Origin: Aphidius gifuensis
Taxonomy: Eukaryota > Arthropoda > Insecta > Hymenoptera > Braconidae
Reading direction: 5' to 3'
DNA length: 64,000 nt
NCBI RefSeq assembly: GCF_014905175.1
Contig: NC_057793.1
Coordinates: forward strand, 3,906,001-3,970,000
In this document: in pieces, positions 1 to 12,500 of the stretch
Layout of the letters: every line of letters begins with the position of its first letter
Numbering within the stretch: the first letter of the stretch is position 1
Program-made: the position numbers and the translations under genes
Notes under the pieces: generated by a model
Databases searched by the model: none
Told to the model about the DNA's origin: nothing
What the model saw: only the letters and a program-made list of their open reading frames with translations

Positions 1-3000
1 GTGTTAAAAAATTACTAAATAAAAAAAAAAAAATATTTTTTCTTGATTATCGACAAAAAAAAAAAAAGGCTAGTGTACAGAGTCAATTAAAAATTTCACA
101 ATATAATATTTTATATAATTTATCAGTTGATATAAAAATAAATATTATTTTTTTTTTTTTTTTTCATAAATAATTTATATACCTGCATATAAAAAAAAAT
201 ACTGGATATATGAGTATTGATAATTACACTTGATAAATAAAAATTAAATTAAAAAGAAAATACTGAAGAAAAAAAGTTTTTTTTTAATTTTTCAAATACT
301 CGGTAGACACATTGCTTTAAAGTTAGATAGTAGATGTGACTAGAGGGTGGTTCACCACTGTTATTCCCATATATATGTACATGGTTTGTGATAGGGGTGA
401 GTTAAAGTATAGAAGCCGGGGTTTTTAGTGAAGATTCTAAGAGGTCCAGTACTCATACACGTGAGCCAACGAACAAGAGAATAGAATGAAAGAGAGAAGA
501 GAACAAGAATATAAAGAGAGGTATGAGTTCTTGGTCCAGAGGGTGCAAGTATTGATCTTCGTTGTCCACCCACTCTATCTTGCTTCTTCTTTACTTCCCT
601 TTTCCTCACCCCTTGGTTTTACCAAGCACCACCATCAACGGGCCGGAAGGGTGGTCCAACGGGTGGATAAGATGTCAGCGTGCGTACATACAAAATAGCC
701 TGCCTAGCTCGCCTCTTGCCCTCAACATTTACCATTCCATTGCTATCTTGTGTGTTGTATTAGTTTTGTATATATATAACACACAATTGTACGTACATCT
801 TTGGCAAAATATACATAAATTTAAGCATGTACCACCATTTTACATATATACTATTTCACTATACACACTTTGCCAAGGTATTCTTCTCTCTGACATTACT
901 CTGACAAATGTAAAATTTAACATTTTATGTATGTTATATATATATATACACTTTGAAACATTGGCTTTTCATTTCTCTTAAACCATATAATTTTAGAGGT
1001 AGAAAAAAAATGTTTTTTGTTTTTTGTTTTTTTTTTGTTCTTTGGTCGTTGTCCAAATTAAAGGGATTATTATTATTTTTTGTTTGTTTTTTTTTCCTCA
1101 TTTTATACTCATATGCTAAATCAATTTATTATCATTTTTCTTTTTTTTTTTTTTTTTTGTGTTTTTTAAGGAGGGGGATAATGAATGAGTCATTTTCCAA
1201 AAAGGGTGGTTAATGGCATTTTATTACTTTTTTTTTTTTGTGATAATTTTTCTATATATGAAAATTTATGGATGAGACAATTTTTTATGAATTTTTTTAT
1301 TTTTATTTATTGTGAATTTTTTTGGTTTATTATTATTATTGTTTTAAAATTAATATATTCATTTTTATGTTCTTATTGACATGATAAAAATAAATAAATA
1401 AAAAAGTAGTTTAATAGAATTTTTATGTTTACCACTACACACCGTCTGTCAAGTGTTGAAATAAGAAAAAAAAAAAAAAAAAGTTATTGGATAAAAAATG
1501 AAATAAAGAGAATGGAAAAAAAATAGACATGTCCATATGGGACAAGAATCTCAAGAGTCTCTTATATTTTCTAACATTTATTTTTTATTTTTTATATATA
1601 TAAAAATATGTTGAGGGTGAAGGGGGTGGGTTTATATGTATTTGAGAAAAGCAACGTTGATCTCGTCCATGTCCACCGATAATCCAGGACTTATCCTGCA
1701 CAGAAAGTCCTTCGGGGTCGTTTCACTGTGATTTACACCTTGTCATCTAGAGGAAAAACCGTTAACAATATTACCCCCTTCTAACTTTTTCTCTCTTTTA
1801 ACTATCTTCAACTATTCTCAAATGTTTTCAACCCCTCATTGTGTATCTATCATATTTTTTATTTTTTTTTAGGGCCTCACCCCTTTAACTCACCTTCAGC
1901 CATCTCAAATAACGATGATGCTTTTTTTACTTTTAATATATAACAATAAAATACAATAGGTATATATATCTATAAAATATTATAAAGATTTAAAAAATAA
2001 GTCACGCATAAACAAGGGTAGGAAAAGCTTAATTATCCTTGGTATATGCTTCCTTGCACGTCTAATTTTATTGTCTTGAATTTTTATATATCTATACAGC
2101 TATTTATACCTTGAGAAAAACAAATATTTTTTAAATACACATAATTATATAAATATCAATTTTATAATATATTAACTTTTAAATTAATTTAGCAGTATTA
2201 AAATAATTTTAAAGACAAAAGGTTTTTGGAAGTTTGGGACAATAATATACATGGCTGGTTCCTAAAATTTCCGTTCAATGTGACCTCAGCCAATGACTAT
2301 ATATGGTATATTAACATACACACATACGAAAGCATAAATTCACCTATCAATTATACATACAACACGTGCGATAATGCGTTATAATGACCAAGGTAATGAA
2401 TTTTCCCGCGATCAAAACCAAAAACCTTTTTATTCCATTCTTAAGAGCATCATACGCATACCCGCATCATCCAACATATATATATTTATTTATTGTAGAT
2501 GAGCAACAGAAAATTTCGACCCTTCTTTAGGTTCTATCTCACCACTACGACAACCACCCTTTGTCTTTTCTTTCTCTATCTTTTTCATTTTGGCTCTTTT
2601 ACTTTTCATCCCTTACAAACGCGCATTGAGTCTAAATTTTCCTCGTTGCGTGGACCAATATAATATACATGTATGTCATGTACACACTCACACACACATA
2701 CAAATATATGTATACAATAAGAGAAGAAATTTTCAAGAGGGTGCGGAAGCCACACCACACACTAACGTCCAGATACGTGCGCATGGTTATAAATTGCTTC
2801 TCTGTACACTTTTGGCTATAACACTATCGCATGTCCGACGTAACTCGTTTTATATATATGTACCAAAACTCACATGAATTTAATACATATGTATTATAGT
2901 TATATATGTATGTATTTATACTTACAAATATTACATACTAATGTCTAATGTAGTTGGCTTCGTTCATAGTAAAACCAAACTTCAAGAGGTTGAGGGAGTC

Positions 3001-6000
3001 ATTCTCGTCACTGTAGTAAAAGACTAAAGTAGTGGGTATGTATAGTAGAGAAGCAATTTACATGGTATACCATCTAGAAACTTGCACGTCCATCTACATA
3101 AATATATGTCTATGTCTATGTGTGTGTAGAAGGGTTTGTTATACTGCTAAGGAAAGATGAGACAGAGTGTTAGTGAACATTGTAATTCAAGTAATGTAAG
3201 CTTTATGCAAAATACATGTTAGTTAAAAGTGCACTGGAATATGGATATATATGCATGACATTATTCTCATTACATATAAGAAAACCACGAGATATATTTT
3301 TTATATTTTTCATTAGCTTTTAACATATTTTTAAGTTTTTTGTTTTTTTTTAAATGAATTTTTCATTATATTAGGTAAATTTACTCTTTTTTTCAAGTGT
3401 TTTTAAATCAAAATGGAAATGGATATATACTTGGATGATATTTGAATATGGTTTTTTAAATTTTTTATATTTTAATATTTTCATGAAGATCGTTAGTAAA
3501 TTGGAGACGTTATTTTCTAAATGATTTTTTTTTTTTCTTATCTTACAGACTTGAATAATAAATGATTAATTCAAGTGTTTTTTAATTTTAAATTTTTTTC
3601 TATAAATGAAAATGAAAAAGAATATATTTTTTTCTTTAGCTATATGTGAATATTCTGATGAAAAACAATTTTCCTTATATCGAAAATGGAAAAAAAAAAA
3701 TAAAAAAATAAATAAATTCAGTGTCCCTCTTAGCTATATGTACGTTTACAATTTGCAAAAAAATAAAAATAAATAAATTGCACGCACCCTATCTCTCGAA
3801 AGTCCACTGTGTAAGGTTTCCTGGGAATGGACATATATATATACATAATACAACAACAACCCTTGAGTATATCTGCTCAGGCGCGCGCACATAATTTCGA
3901 CCTGCCCAAACCATTTTATCTAACCCCATAGCTATCTTCTTCTTCTTTTCGTCTCCAGCCTCATCCTCCTCATCCTCCCCATTTTCTCTTCGTGTCTCTT
4001 CCACCAACTTGCACGTTCAAACCAACCCCTTCTATCTTTTCTTCTTCCTCTTTCTCATTCTACTCTTGTTTTCACCCCTTGGGTCTCAGAGTTGAACCAC
4101 ACACACACTGAAATATATTTTCTCTCTTATCATCTCGGAGAGACTTGTGTCCCCTTGACCAAGGGCTGAATGTCGACTTGGACATTGGCGTAAACCAAAT
4201 CATTTTAAGATATTTTGTGAATTTTTTATTTTACATTTATATACATAACAAGATATCATATTCAAGGCAAAGGACAATTTTTAAAACCATTCTTTTTCCT
4301 TTTTTTTTTTATTTATTTTGTATTTTTATTCTTGACGATGTGTTCTCAATTTGTTATAGTTCAAATAATGTCGATATAAAAATATATTTTCATTTGATAA
4401 ATCAAATGCTTGTTGCATATTAATATATATTTTTTATTTTTATTTACTTAAATTTTTGTATTTATTTTTTTTATTATATACAATTTTCATATATTTTCGA
4501 TGTTTAAATTTATTATAATCTATGTATTGAGAAGTTTTGATTTGTATTTAAAGATGTTTCATTTGTTATATTTATTTGTTCTAGATATATATTTTATAAA
4601 TTTTCGGTATGTCAATAGTCGGAATATGAATGCAATGATGTGATGACTATTTATGTTAGATATTTTCATATAGCTGTCGATGAAAATTTTTAAAAATAAA
4701 ATTATGATAGAGAGTAAAGTGATAATTTATTTATAAAATTTTCTTTGTCAATTTATTTGTCAAGGATATTTTTTATTTAAATTTTCCTACGCCAATGGTC
4801 GCGAGAAATGGCTGCGAGGGTGTCGGCCGGACGTTAAAACGAAGGGGTTGCCGAAAGCAAAAGGAGAGACGCTGTCTGTAACACACGCGAAAATTTTCAA
4901 ACCCAAGGGATATATAGCCTTGTCCTCTCTCCTTCTGTAAAAAATAAAAAAATAAATAAAAAAAAAAAAAAAAACTAAAAATGTCCAAGCACACCGGTCT
5001 TTGTAAATAAACGCCCGGGGTCTCTATCTCATTTTCTTCCCTCTCTTTTTTTGAATCCTTGTGTGTTTGGAGACCCGCCCATTTCCTTCAGAAAATTGAT
5101 GCTTCAAAAAAATATAATACATACATAGTATATAGCCAAATTACCTTTACAAAAAGCAAAAATATAAATTAAAATTAATAATTAATTTTTGTGTGTATAA
5201 TGTATATAGATAGGGTTGATGATAAATATCTTGAGTAGAAAATTAAGTCTCTATATCACCACAGATTGTTCCAAGTTTCGTGGTTTTAAAGTTCAAGAGA
5301 CAACATTGAGTTAGATAGGGTTGAGCTAAGAAATTACAAATTTCACAAATTACTCACGTGACATACTTCCTTATTTTCTCATACCTTTGGACATATACCA
5401 AAGCTCAGACTAAAATACAACAGTTTATCTTCCTCTATTTTCTGTAACTTTGAAAGCATCCTTAACAAGTAAAAGTAATACATATATATATAAATATATC
5501 TTCTTTATATATGTATTCAAGTACCAACAATACTTTACAGGATGCAGCTACGAGTTGTTAAGTTTTGTTGTATTTTTACCTTAGCACCTTAACCCTGAAA
5601 AGCCAACAATGAACTTTAAAGTTTTTCTTATTCGTTTTTTTTTTTTTTTTTGGGATTCGCTTCACAACTTGCAGGCTTTTAACGACAATAAAAACATATC
5701 GATTTAAATTTTTTTATTTATTTTTTATATACTTGTAGAAGCAATTTTATTTAGCTTTGGAATTTTGAAAGTTTTTTTTATTTTTTTATGATAATAATTT
5801 TCGAAGAAGTATTTTAAAAAATAGCATACCGATTTTTTTTATTTTAAGAATATACACGGGTAACTGGATATTAGATAGTTAAAAAAAAAAATGACACGAC
5901 ATCGTACAATATTTTTGTAAATTTTATTTATTTATTTATTTTTTTCGTTATTCCAACATTGTATATCTAAAATGACTGAATCGTCAACCACAATTATTTT

Positions 6001-8945
6001 AAAATATATCCAATTTTAAACACGAACATCACATGTCAAATTGGACAAGAATATAAAAAAATCATTCAGATAGAAAAAAACTGCGAGCTTAATATTATTA
6101 AATAATAATAAAAAATATATTAAAAAAAAAGAAATTATTCTTGGCCTCGTAATATGTCAGAAGTTTACGTGTTCAACATTACTTTTAGAGATGTATAAAA
6201 AAAAAAAAAAAAGTAACGTGCAATGCCCACGAAACATTCACATATTGCTCGTGGCCCTTCACAATTCCACTTGAACATTGAACAATCACGCGAGTTCTTA
6301 ATTTACCTTTTTTTTTTTTTTTATCTTCTTCAATTCGTTATTTATTTATTGTTTTACTTTTTTTTTTTTTTTTTTATTATTTTCTTCTGATCGTATTCTT
6401 GTTTCGACTTCAGCCATCGAAACATCATATATAATATAATTGAATTAAATTGATACTTGCAAAATAAAAATCGAGATAGAAAATTTTTTATATCTCGTAT
6501 ATTTTATGAAGAATATATATTGAAAAAAAAAATAATATTACAAGTGCAATTAAGTGAAAGGTAATTTTTATATTTCACAATTTAATATTAAATAAAAAAA
6601 ATAACATTTAATAATATCAATAAATCAATGAATTGATTTAAAAAATAAATAACGTGATTGGAATTTATTTTCATTATAAATTCTATAAAAAAATATATTA
6701 TAGATTCTAGTGTAAATTCAAATTTGCATGCCAACCAAATTTTCGCAAGTCTAAAAGCGGCTGTATAGCTTCAAGATCATGTGGATGTAACGCTTTGGGG
6801 TAAAAGATCGGTTTTGGTAATGTCTATGGAGAATCAGAGAGAGAAACAGAGAGTAGAAGGATAAATTTAGCCAGTGCAAGAGCAAAGTTCGTCACGTGAA
6901 AAGATATTATAATACTGTATACATATATATATAGCAAAAGCGAGATATTTCTAGAGGAAGATGATGATAAAGAAGAAGAAGAGGAAGAATCAAGTAAGCA
7001 AGCAAGCTAGTCAAAGAAGGGTTTCACCAAACACAGGATAGTCCGGAGATGAGCTACGGCCAGTTTTGACCCCCTTCTTGCACGTTGCCCAGAAATTACC
7101 CCTTATCTTTACCAAGCAAGGCCGAGTTTGTCTCCTCTTGGTTGCATCACCCTCTCATTCATCTCTCTATATACAAACACAAAATTTTACACACATACAC
7201 GCACGAAATCCTAATGCTCAATCTCGAGATAAACGCTCTTGGGTTATTAGAGGCCAAAGTACCTTGCCCCTTGTGCATATATGAGTCTCTATATATACAT
7301 ACGAAATTTCTGTCTATTTATCTGTCTATCTGTATATATATGTATGCTGCAGCATATAACCCAAACATGAAATTTCGTTGGGACGATAATTTATAACGAT
7401 AAGACCAAGAGCAATCGCCAACTGAATATGATTGAAAATTCAATTATTATTATCATCATCATATTTAATTGATAATATTTTCTTATATATACATAAATTG
7501 ATTATTTATAATTTAGTATCAAATGTACATCTAAATTAATTATTTATTTATATATTTTAAAATTGTATATTAATATTTTAAAATTTTATATGAAATAATG
7601 ATAATAGTGAAAATATTGGGTGTTTTAGAGAGAGGTCAGTTGGAGGGTAGATATATATATAAAATATATAAAAAAAAAAAAAAAGCGATAGGGTAAGAGG
7701 AAGGTATAATACGAGACGCTTGACCAGAGCCTCCATGAAAATTGCAAATCGATCGAGACTCTCTTTCTTTCTCTCTCTCCATTTCCTTCTTTATTTTCCT
7801 CCCCGTCGTTTTCTCTTCTTCAACCCCCTCAATTTCACAAGCACCCGGTTTTCTCGTCCACCTTCCTTATCCTGGTAAAATCCACGCCTCGTTTGCCTGG
7901 ACCATATACATATATATACACACATAAGATAGAATATAAAAATCAAAAAAAAAAATTTATATATTCGCGCAAAGTAAAGATTAAAACGCGCTCACGTATA
8001 TACAAAAATCATTATACAAATTCACATGTGAAATTTTCACTTGTATATATATTTATTTTCATAAATTTTTATGTACACACACACACACTGGTATAAATAT
8101 TTTTTACAAATAAATTTATTTTCTTTATGTACATTGATACATAAGATTTACACATGCGCGCAAAAGTGAAAAAAAAAAAAAAAATACAAAGACATATTAT
8201 AGAACAAGGAAAACAGCACATCACGTACGTATTTGAAGGCTGAAAAAGCCCCTGGCACATGCCGACGCGCGTAGAATGTAATTAAGATAAATTAGCGTTA
8301 AGGGGAAATTGGGCTAAAGCTTTCGCGAGAAGAACCAATGTTGCCCAGACGCAATATCACATATATGTGCACATGGATAAATAAATATATATAAATTTTA
8401 TGTGTGTATGCTATGTACAATGTTACTTGCAAATGTGTATTTACTAAATAATGAAAAAGAAATAAGAGCTGAGTAAAGAATATATATGTAGCGAAAAAAA
8501 TAAGAGAGGGAGAGGTGAAAAAGGGTGATTTAACAATATACTGTAGAAGCACGTATTTTCACAAAGCTCAAAGTAGTGGTCAAGTCTTATTGGTGGTCTA
8601 CAGGGTGGTTTTCAGGGTGGTCTCGTGTATGCTAAATTCATCAGATTATTTTATTATTAAAGTAAATTACATTATTAAATTTTATTTTTTATTTTTCATA
8701 GAAATAATGGGTAGTTATGTATATAAAGAAAGTCCACACACGTATATTGCGAGAGAGATATAAATAAATAAATAAATAAATACAATTTTACTGATGAAAA
8801 GTAATTAGTTAAAATTTAGAAAATAATTAGAGAAAGAGGCGGTGATGTATAAATGTCAATATGCTGGTACCAGGTTCATTGTATCTTGTGGTGACTGTGC
8901 GTGACTTTATGTCGATATACATCTTTACCTAGATCTATATAGTAA
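1..8945. other. AT-rich non-coding flank
   Basis: No convincing gene is seen here. Open frames are short, rich in Phe/Leu/Ile/Tyr and made from poly(T) tracts. Islands of more normal composition occur near 330-720, 1620-1750, 2250-2870, 3790-4200, 4790-5050 and 6720-7300. They hold C-rich or CT-rich strings and several copies of AGGGTGGT or its complement, but no acceptor-frame-donor arrangement that I would call an exon. They could be enhancers or untranslated leader sequence of the gene starting near 9042. Confidence 0.6.
8602..8621 (+). repeat. Paired AGGGTGGT motifs
   Basis: Two exact copies of AGGGTGGT lie 12 bp apart (8602-8609 and 8614-8621). A related GGTGGT lies just upstream, near 8592. 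Single exact copies occur at 344, 648, 1203 and 17443. Complementary copies occur at 2553 and 34641. The motif resembles a CACCC-box, the class of site often bound by C2H2 zinc fingers. The binding role is inference only. Confidence 0.5.
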
Positions 8946-8987
8946 GCAAGTCAGTATGTCTTATTTATATAAGAGTATAAGACTTGC
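8946..8987 (+). promoter_or_regulatory. TATA-like sequence inside a hairpin
   Basis: GCAAGTC at 8946-8952 pairs with GACTTGC at 8981-8987. Inside, TCTTAT (8959-8964) pairs with ATAAGA (8969-8974) around a 4-base loop. The same bases contain TATATAA at 8966-8972, about 75 bp upstream of the ATG at 9042. That would place a start site near 8995-9000 and leave a short leader. It could be the core promoter of the split gene beginning at 9042. Alternatively, if the CAG ending at 9029 is an acceptor, this is intron sequence. Confidence 0.3.
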
Positions 8988-9041
8988 TTTGAGATATTGT
9001 TAACGATATTTTGCACGTCCAGTCTACAGAGAATTTGGAGA

Positions 9042-9517
9042 ATGGACGATGAAGGTGAAACAATGCCTCAGGGAAAACTGTTGTTGATGGACGCTTCCGA
9101 TAGATGAACCAAGTCGTACACAACTTTGTTACGTATATAACAAACTACCCTTAATTTTACTAACCCAACATGATTTTCATCCAACTTGGCTATTATATTT
9201 ATTTAATTAATATTCAATTAATTAAGAATATTTTAGTTTTAAAATATATGCAACTTTTTAGAGAAGTCCAGAAAATCCAAGATGATATAAAAAATAAATA
9301 TGAAAAATTGAAATAAAGTTACATGTACATTTAATTGACTTGCTTTTACTTTGGACAAAAAAATATTTACTTTGATGTATGCGTGAGGATATTTTTTTAA
9401 TTTTAAATTTAATAATAATTATGTTTTTTTTTAATTATTGTTGCAGATGATGTAAATTCCAATGGGGCTTTAACCGACGATATCAATTTAAAATTTTCAT
9501 CATCACCTGCAGTAAAG
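9042..9517 (+). CDS. 5' part of a split gene, two exons encoding 28 residues
   Basis: Exon 1 is 9042-9054 (ATG plus 10 nt, phase 1) and ends in AAG before GTGAAA. Exon 2 is 9447-9517, preceded by a T-rich tract and TTGCAG, and ends in AAG before GTAAAT. The 392-bp intron between them is GT-AG. Joining them restores an aspartate codon and gives MDDEDDVNSNGAL, then TDDINLKFSSSPAVK. Exon 2 is open only in this frame; the other two hit a stop within its first six bases. Codon use is A/T-ending, as in the zinc-finger gene. Exon 2 ends in phase 0, so the next exon must start in phase 0. The acidic, serine-containing N-terminus matches no family I recognise. A CAG at 9027-9029 could make exon 1 an internal micro-exon instead of the start exon. 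The rest of the gene is not established. Confidence 0.5.
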
Positions 9518-12500
9518 GTAAATTGAGCAATTTTTTTTTTATCTATTTAATTTTTTTAGATAGCTATAAATTATTTAGTCAAATTTTCAAATAATTAAAC
9601 TTGCTTTTTGTTGATTAATTTTTATTTTGTATAAAAAATTTTTTCATTTACTTTTTGATTGATAAAAAATTATCATAGTATTTCAACTAAGAAGACTGAG
9701 TGTTTTCACTTGGTTAATTTTTTTTTATCAGTATTATATTTATTGAAAAATAAAACTAAGTTTATATCAAGTTCGCTGCACGTTTTCCCAATTCTCACAG
9801 TTTAAAGTAGATAAAAAAAAAAAAAAGTCTTTTATTTATTATCATATCTCAATCGATGAAGTATATATATTTTTTTTGACTAAATTTTTTAGTGATTAAC
9901 ATTTTTGAATGATGAGCTGATGACGTGATGATGATGATGGATGGTCTGATAATGGATTGAAAGTTTATTCGATTTATGATACATATATTTTCACAATTTT
10001 TTATTTATTAGATTGAATCAGAATTAAAGTTAGGAAATAAGATAGGAAAATATCGATGCATAAAAGGTCGAATCACGTGACCTTTCTCAACTCCAAGTTG
10101 ATATAATGAATCACCCTAAAAATACCCGTAAAAATTCCGTAAATATATATGATACAAGAAACACTCCCTCCCCTCATATTTAGTATTAATAAACTAACAA
10201 TTAAGTGTGTTAAAATTCCCAGGTCATTGACATAGTTTTTTTCAACTTTATTAATCACAAAATGACTCACACTTGAATAATCTAAATCATGTATACCTTA
10301 TAGATTCACGTTACTATTTATTTCTTTGTTATAAATTACCTCATGATAAATTTAAAATAAAAAAACAAATAAAAAATAGAATAAATAAGTTCATTAATAC
10401 AACAATCGACAGGATAATAAAATATAAATAAAAAAACCTCGGCCTCGCCCACATGAATTTAAAAAAAAAAAAAAAAAAAAACACAAAGACTTGAAAATCA
10501 AAGCAATAAAAAAAGTATTGAAAAATCCATATCTGGCAAAAAAAAAAAAAAAAAGAACTTTATCATTTTAGTTAGTTCAGTCAAGGAGAATGTCGGATGG
10601 GCACCTGCATGGAAAAAAAAATATTTTAGCTCAATCATTCTGCGCATTGTCGTGGCCTCTAAAGTAGATTTAATATTTGACTTCGACGAATTATATAGGT
10701 GTACACAATTGACTGCATTTTAAATGTAAAAGTGCGTCAATCACTGCTCCAACAGCATCATCATCATCATCATCATCAGCCACAAAACAACACTCGTATA
10801 TAACTGGAGATGCCAAGTAAAGGTGTTTATAAATACCGATATATATACACACACATATATCGAAATGAATATAGTCAAAAAATAAAAAAAGGCGTCATTG
10901 CGATAAATCATTTGAGCGACAGGCATTAACGATATACACGCACACACATGATGCATCTGGTTCAGTTTGTAACAGTCATGAGAAATAGACGATATTTTCT
11001 CACACTAAAGCTTGGCAAAATGGTAAATTAAATCACCCTAAAATTGTTAAAATCAATCATGTATATTCGTATTTTAAATCGTTAAATATAATAAAACCAA
11101 AAATGATCATTTAAAAAAACAAATTAATAAAATATTTAAAAACAACTTTATCATAAAAGTATTTTTTAAATGATCAATAAATATAAATTATATAAAATAT
11201 TTAAATTACATTATTATTTTGCATGAATTCATAATTAATATTTTTAAATTAATAATATTATTAATAATTATTTTATTTTAAAAGTGCCAAATAATTTTGA
11301 CTGTATTAACATTGCTCGAGTCAATATTTAATAAATTTATATATGTAGGTTTTATACAGGGGTTTTTTCATGATGCACTTGGTATGATGTTTTATATATT
11401 ATTTTTAAATATTCACTATAAATACAAGCATTGTTCATAAAACAATGCTACCTTATTTGTTTAAAATTTTCCATCTCTTTTATTCTATTGTTTTCAAATA
11501 AAAATAATTTCCATATGCAGCTGCAGCACTTTAATTTAGATAATCAAAATTTCTTTTTATCATTGACTTTACAATTATATTATTGTAATTACTACAATAT
11601 TTAAATGGAAAAAAATATTATATTAATTTTCTATTGATATTTAAAAATGAAAAAAAAAAAAGAAAATTAAATTTTTATTTATATTATTAATTAAATAATT
11701 GTTGATAAATATTATTAGTTATTTTTTAATATCAGTTTTCATTTTTTCATTTCATTATAATATCAATTTAATTTTTAACATAAAATTTTTTTTTTTACAA
11801 TAATAATTATCACAAATTACGCTTTGTTATCGAGTTGATAGATGATAATATAATTTATAAACAAACCTTCATTCTTTGATGTCGGTCAAGGGCTATAAAG
11901 CGAGGTTCTAATAAATTTCGTCTCTTTTTCATATATACATAATGGTGTGAAAGGCTATTTTTAAATAATACAATCATTTTATTTATCATTATTATTCAAC
12001 AATATCTCTAAAAGTTAAAATTCACATACTAGTGGGAAAATAAAGATGTAATTTTATATATGATTTGTAAGAACATGAAAATTAACGTACATAAATAAAA
12101 AAAAATAAATTAATTGATGATTTAACATTTAAATAAGATAAAATATTAACATAAATATAATTTTTATTTTTTTATTTTCATTTAAAGTATTGAAAGCTTT
12201 GTGAGTTATTTGGTGAGTTACTTTTTAACTTTGGTATTTATATTTATTTATTTTTCGATAAAATCTGAAGCTAAAAATTATAGGTTTTCATGATTTGAAT
12301 TATTTCTTTTTTCAACACGACAAATAGTTTTTTGAGAGAAGGGTTTACACAACGATGTCTTATTCGACAAAGATGCCATTATATTTTGGTATATATTTTC
12401 GATTGAAATAGGTCGGTGGATAGACAGAGACCTCACCTGAATACATATATAAAATGAAATAAAAAAATATATATAATAAGAAAAAAAACAGAGACAAACA

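Noticed and set aside
562..981. 139-codon + strand frame
   Set aside because: Phe/Leu/Tyr/Ile-rich translation of pyrimidine and TATA repeats with no domain. Overlapping frames on both strands are similarly open.
3789..4007. - strand 72-codon frame with an acidic middle
   Set aside because: The acidic run comes from a CTTCTTC/CATCCTC simple repeat. No splice or promoter context.
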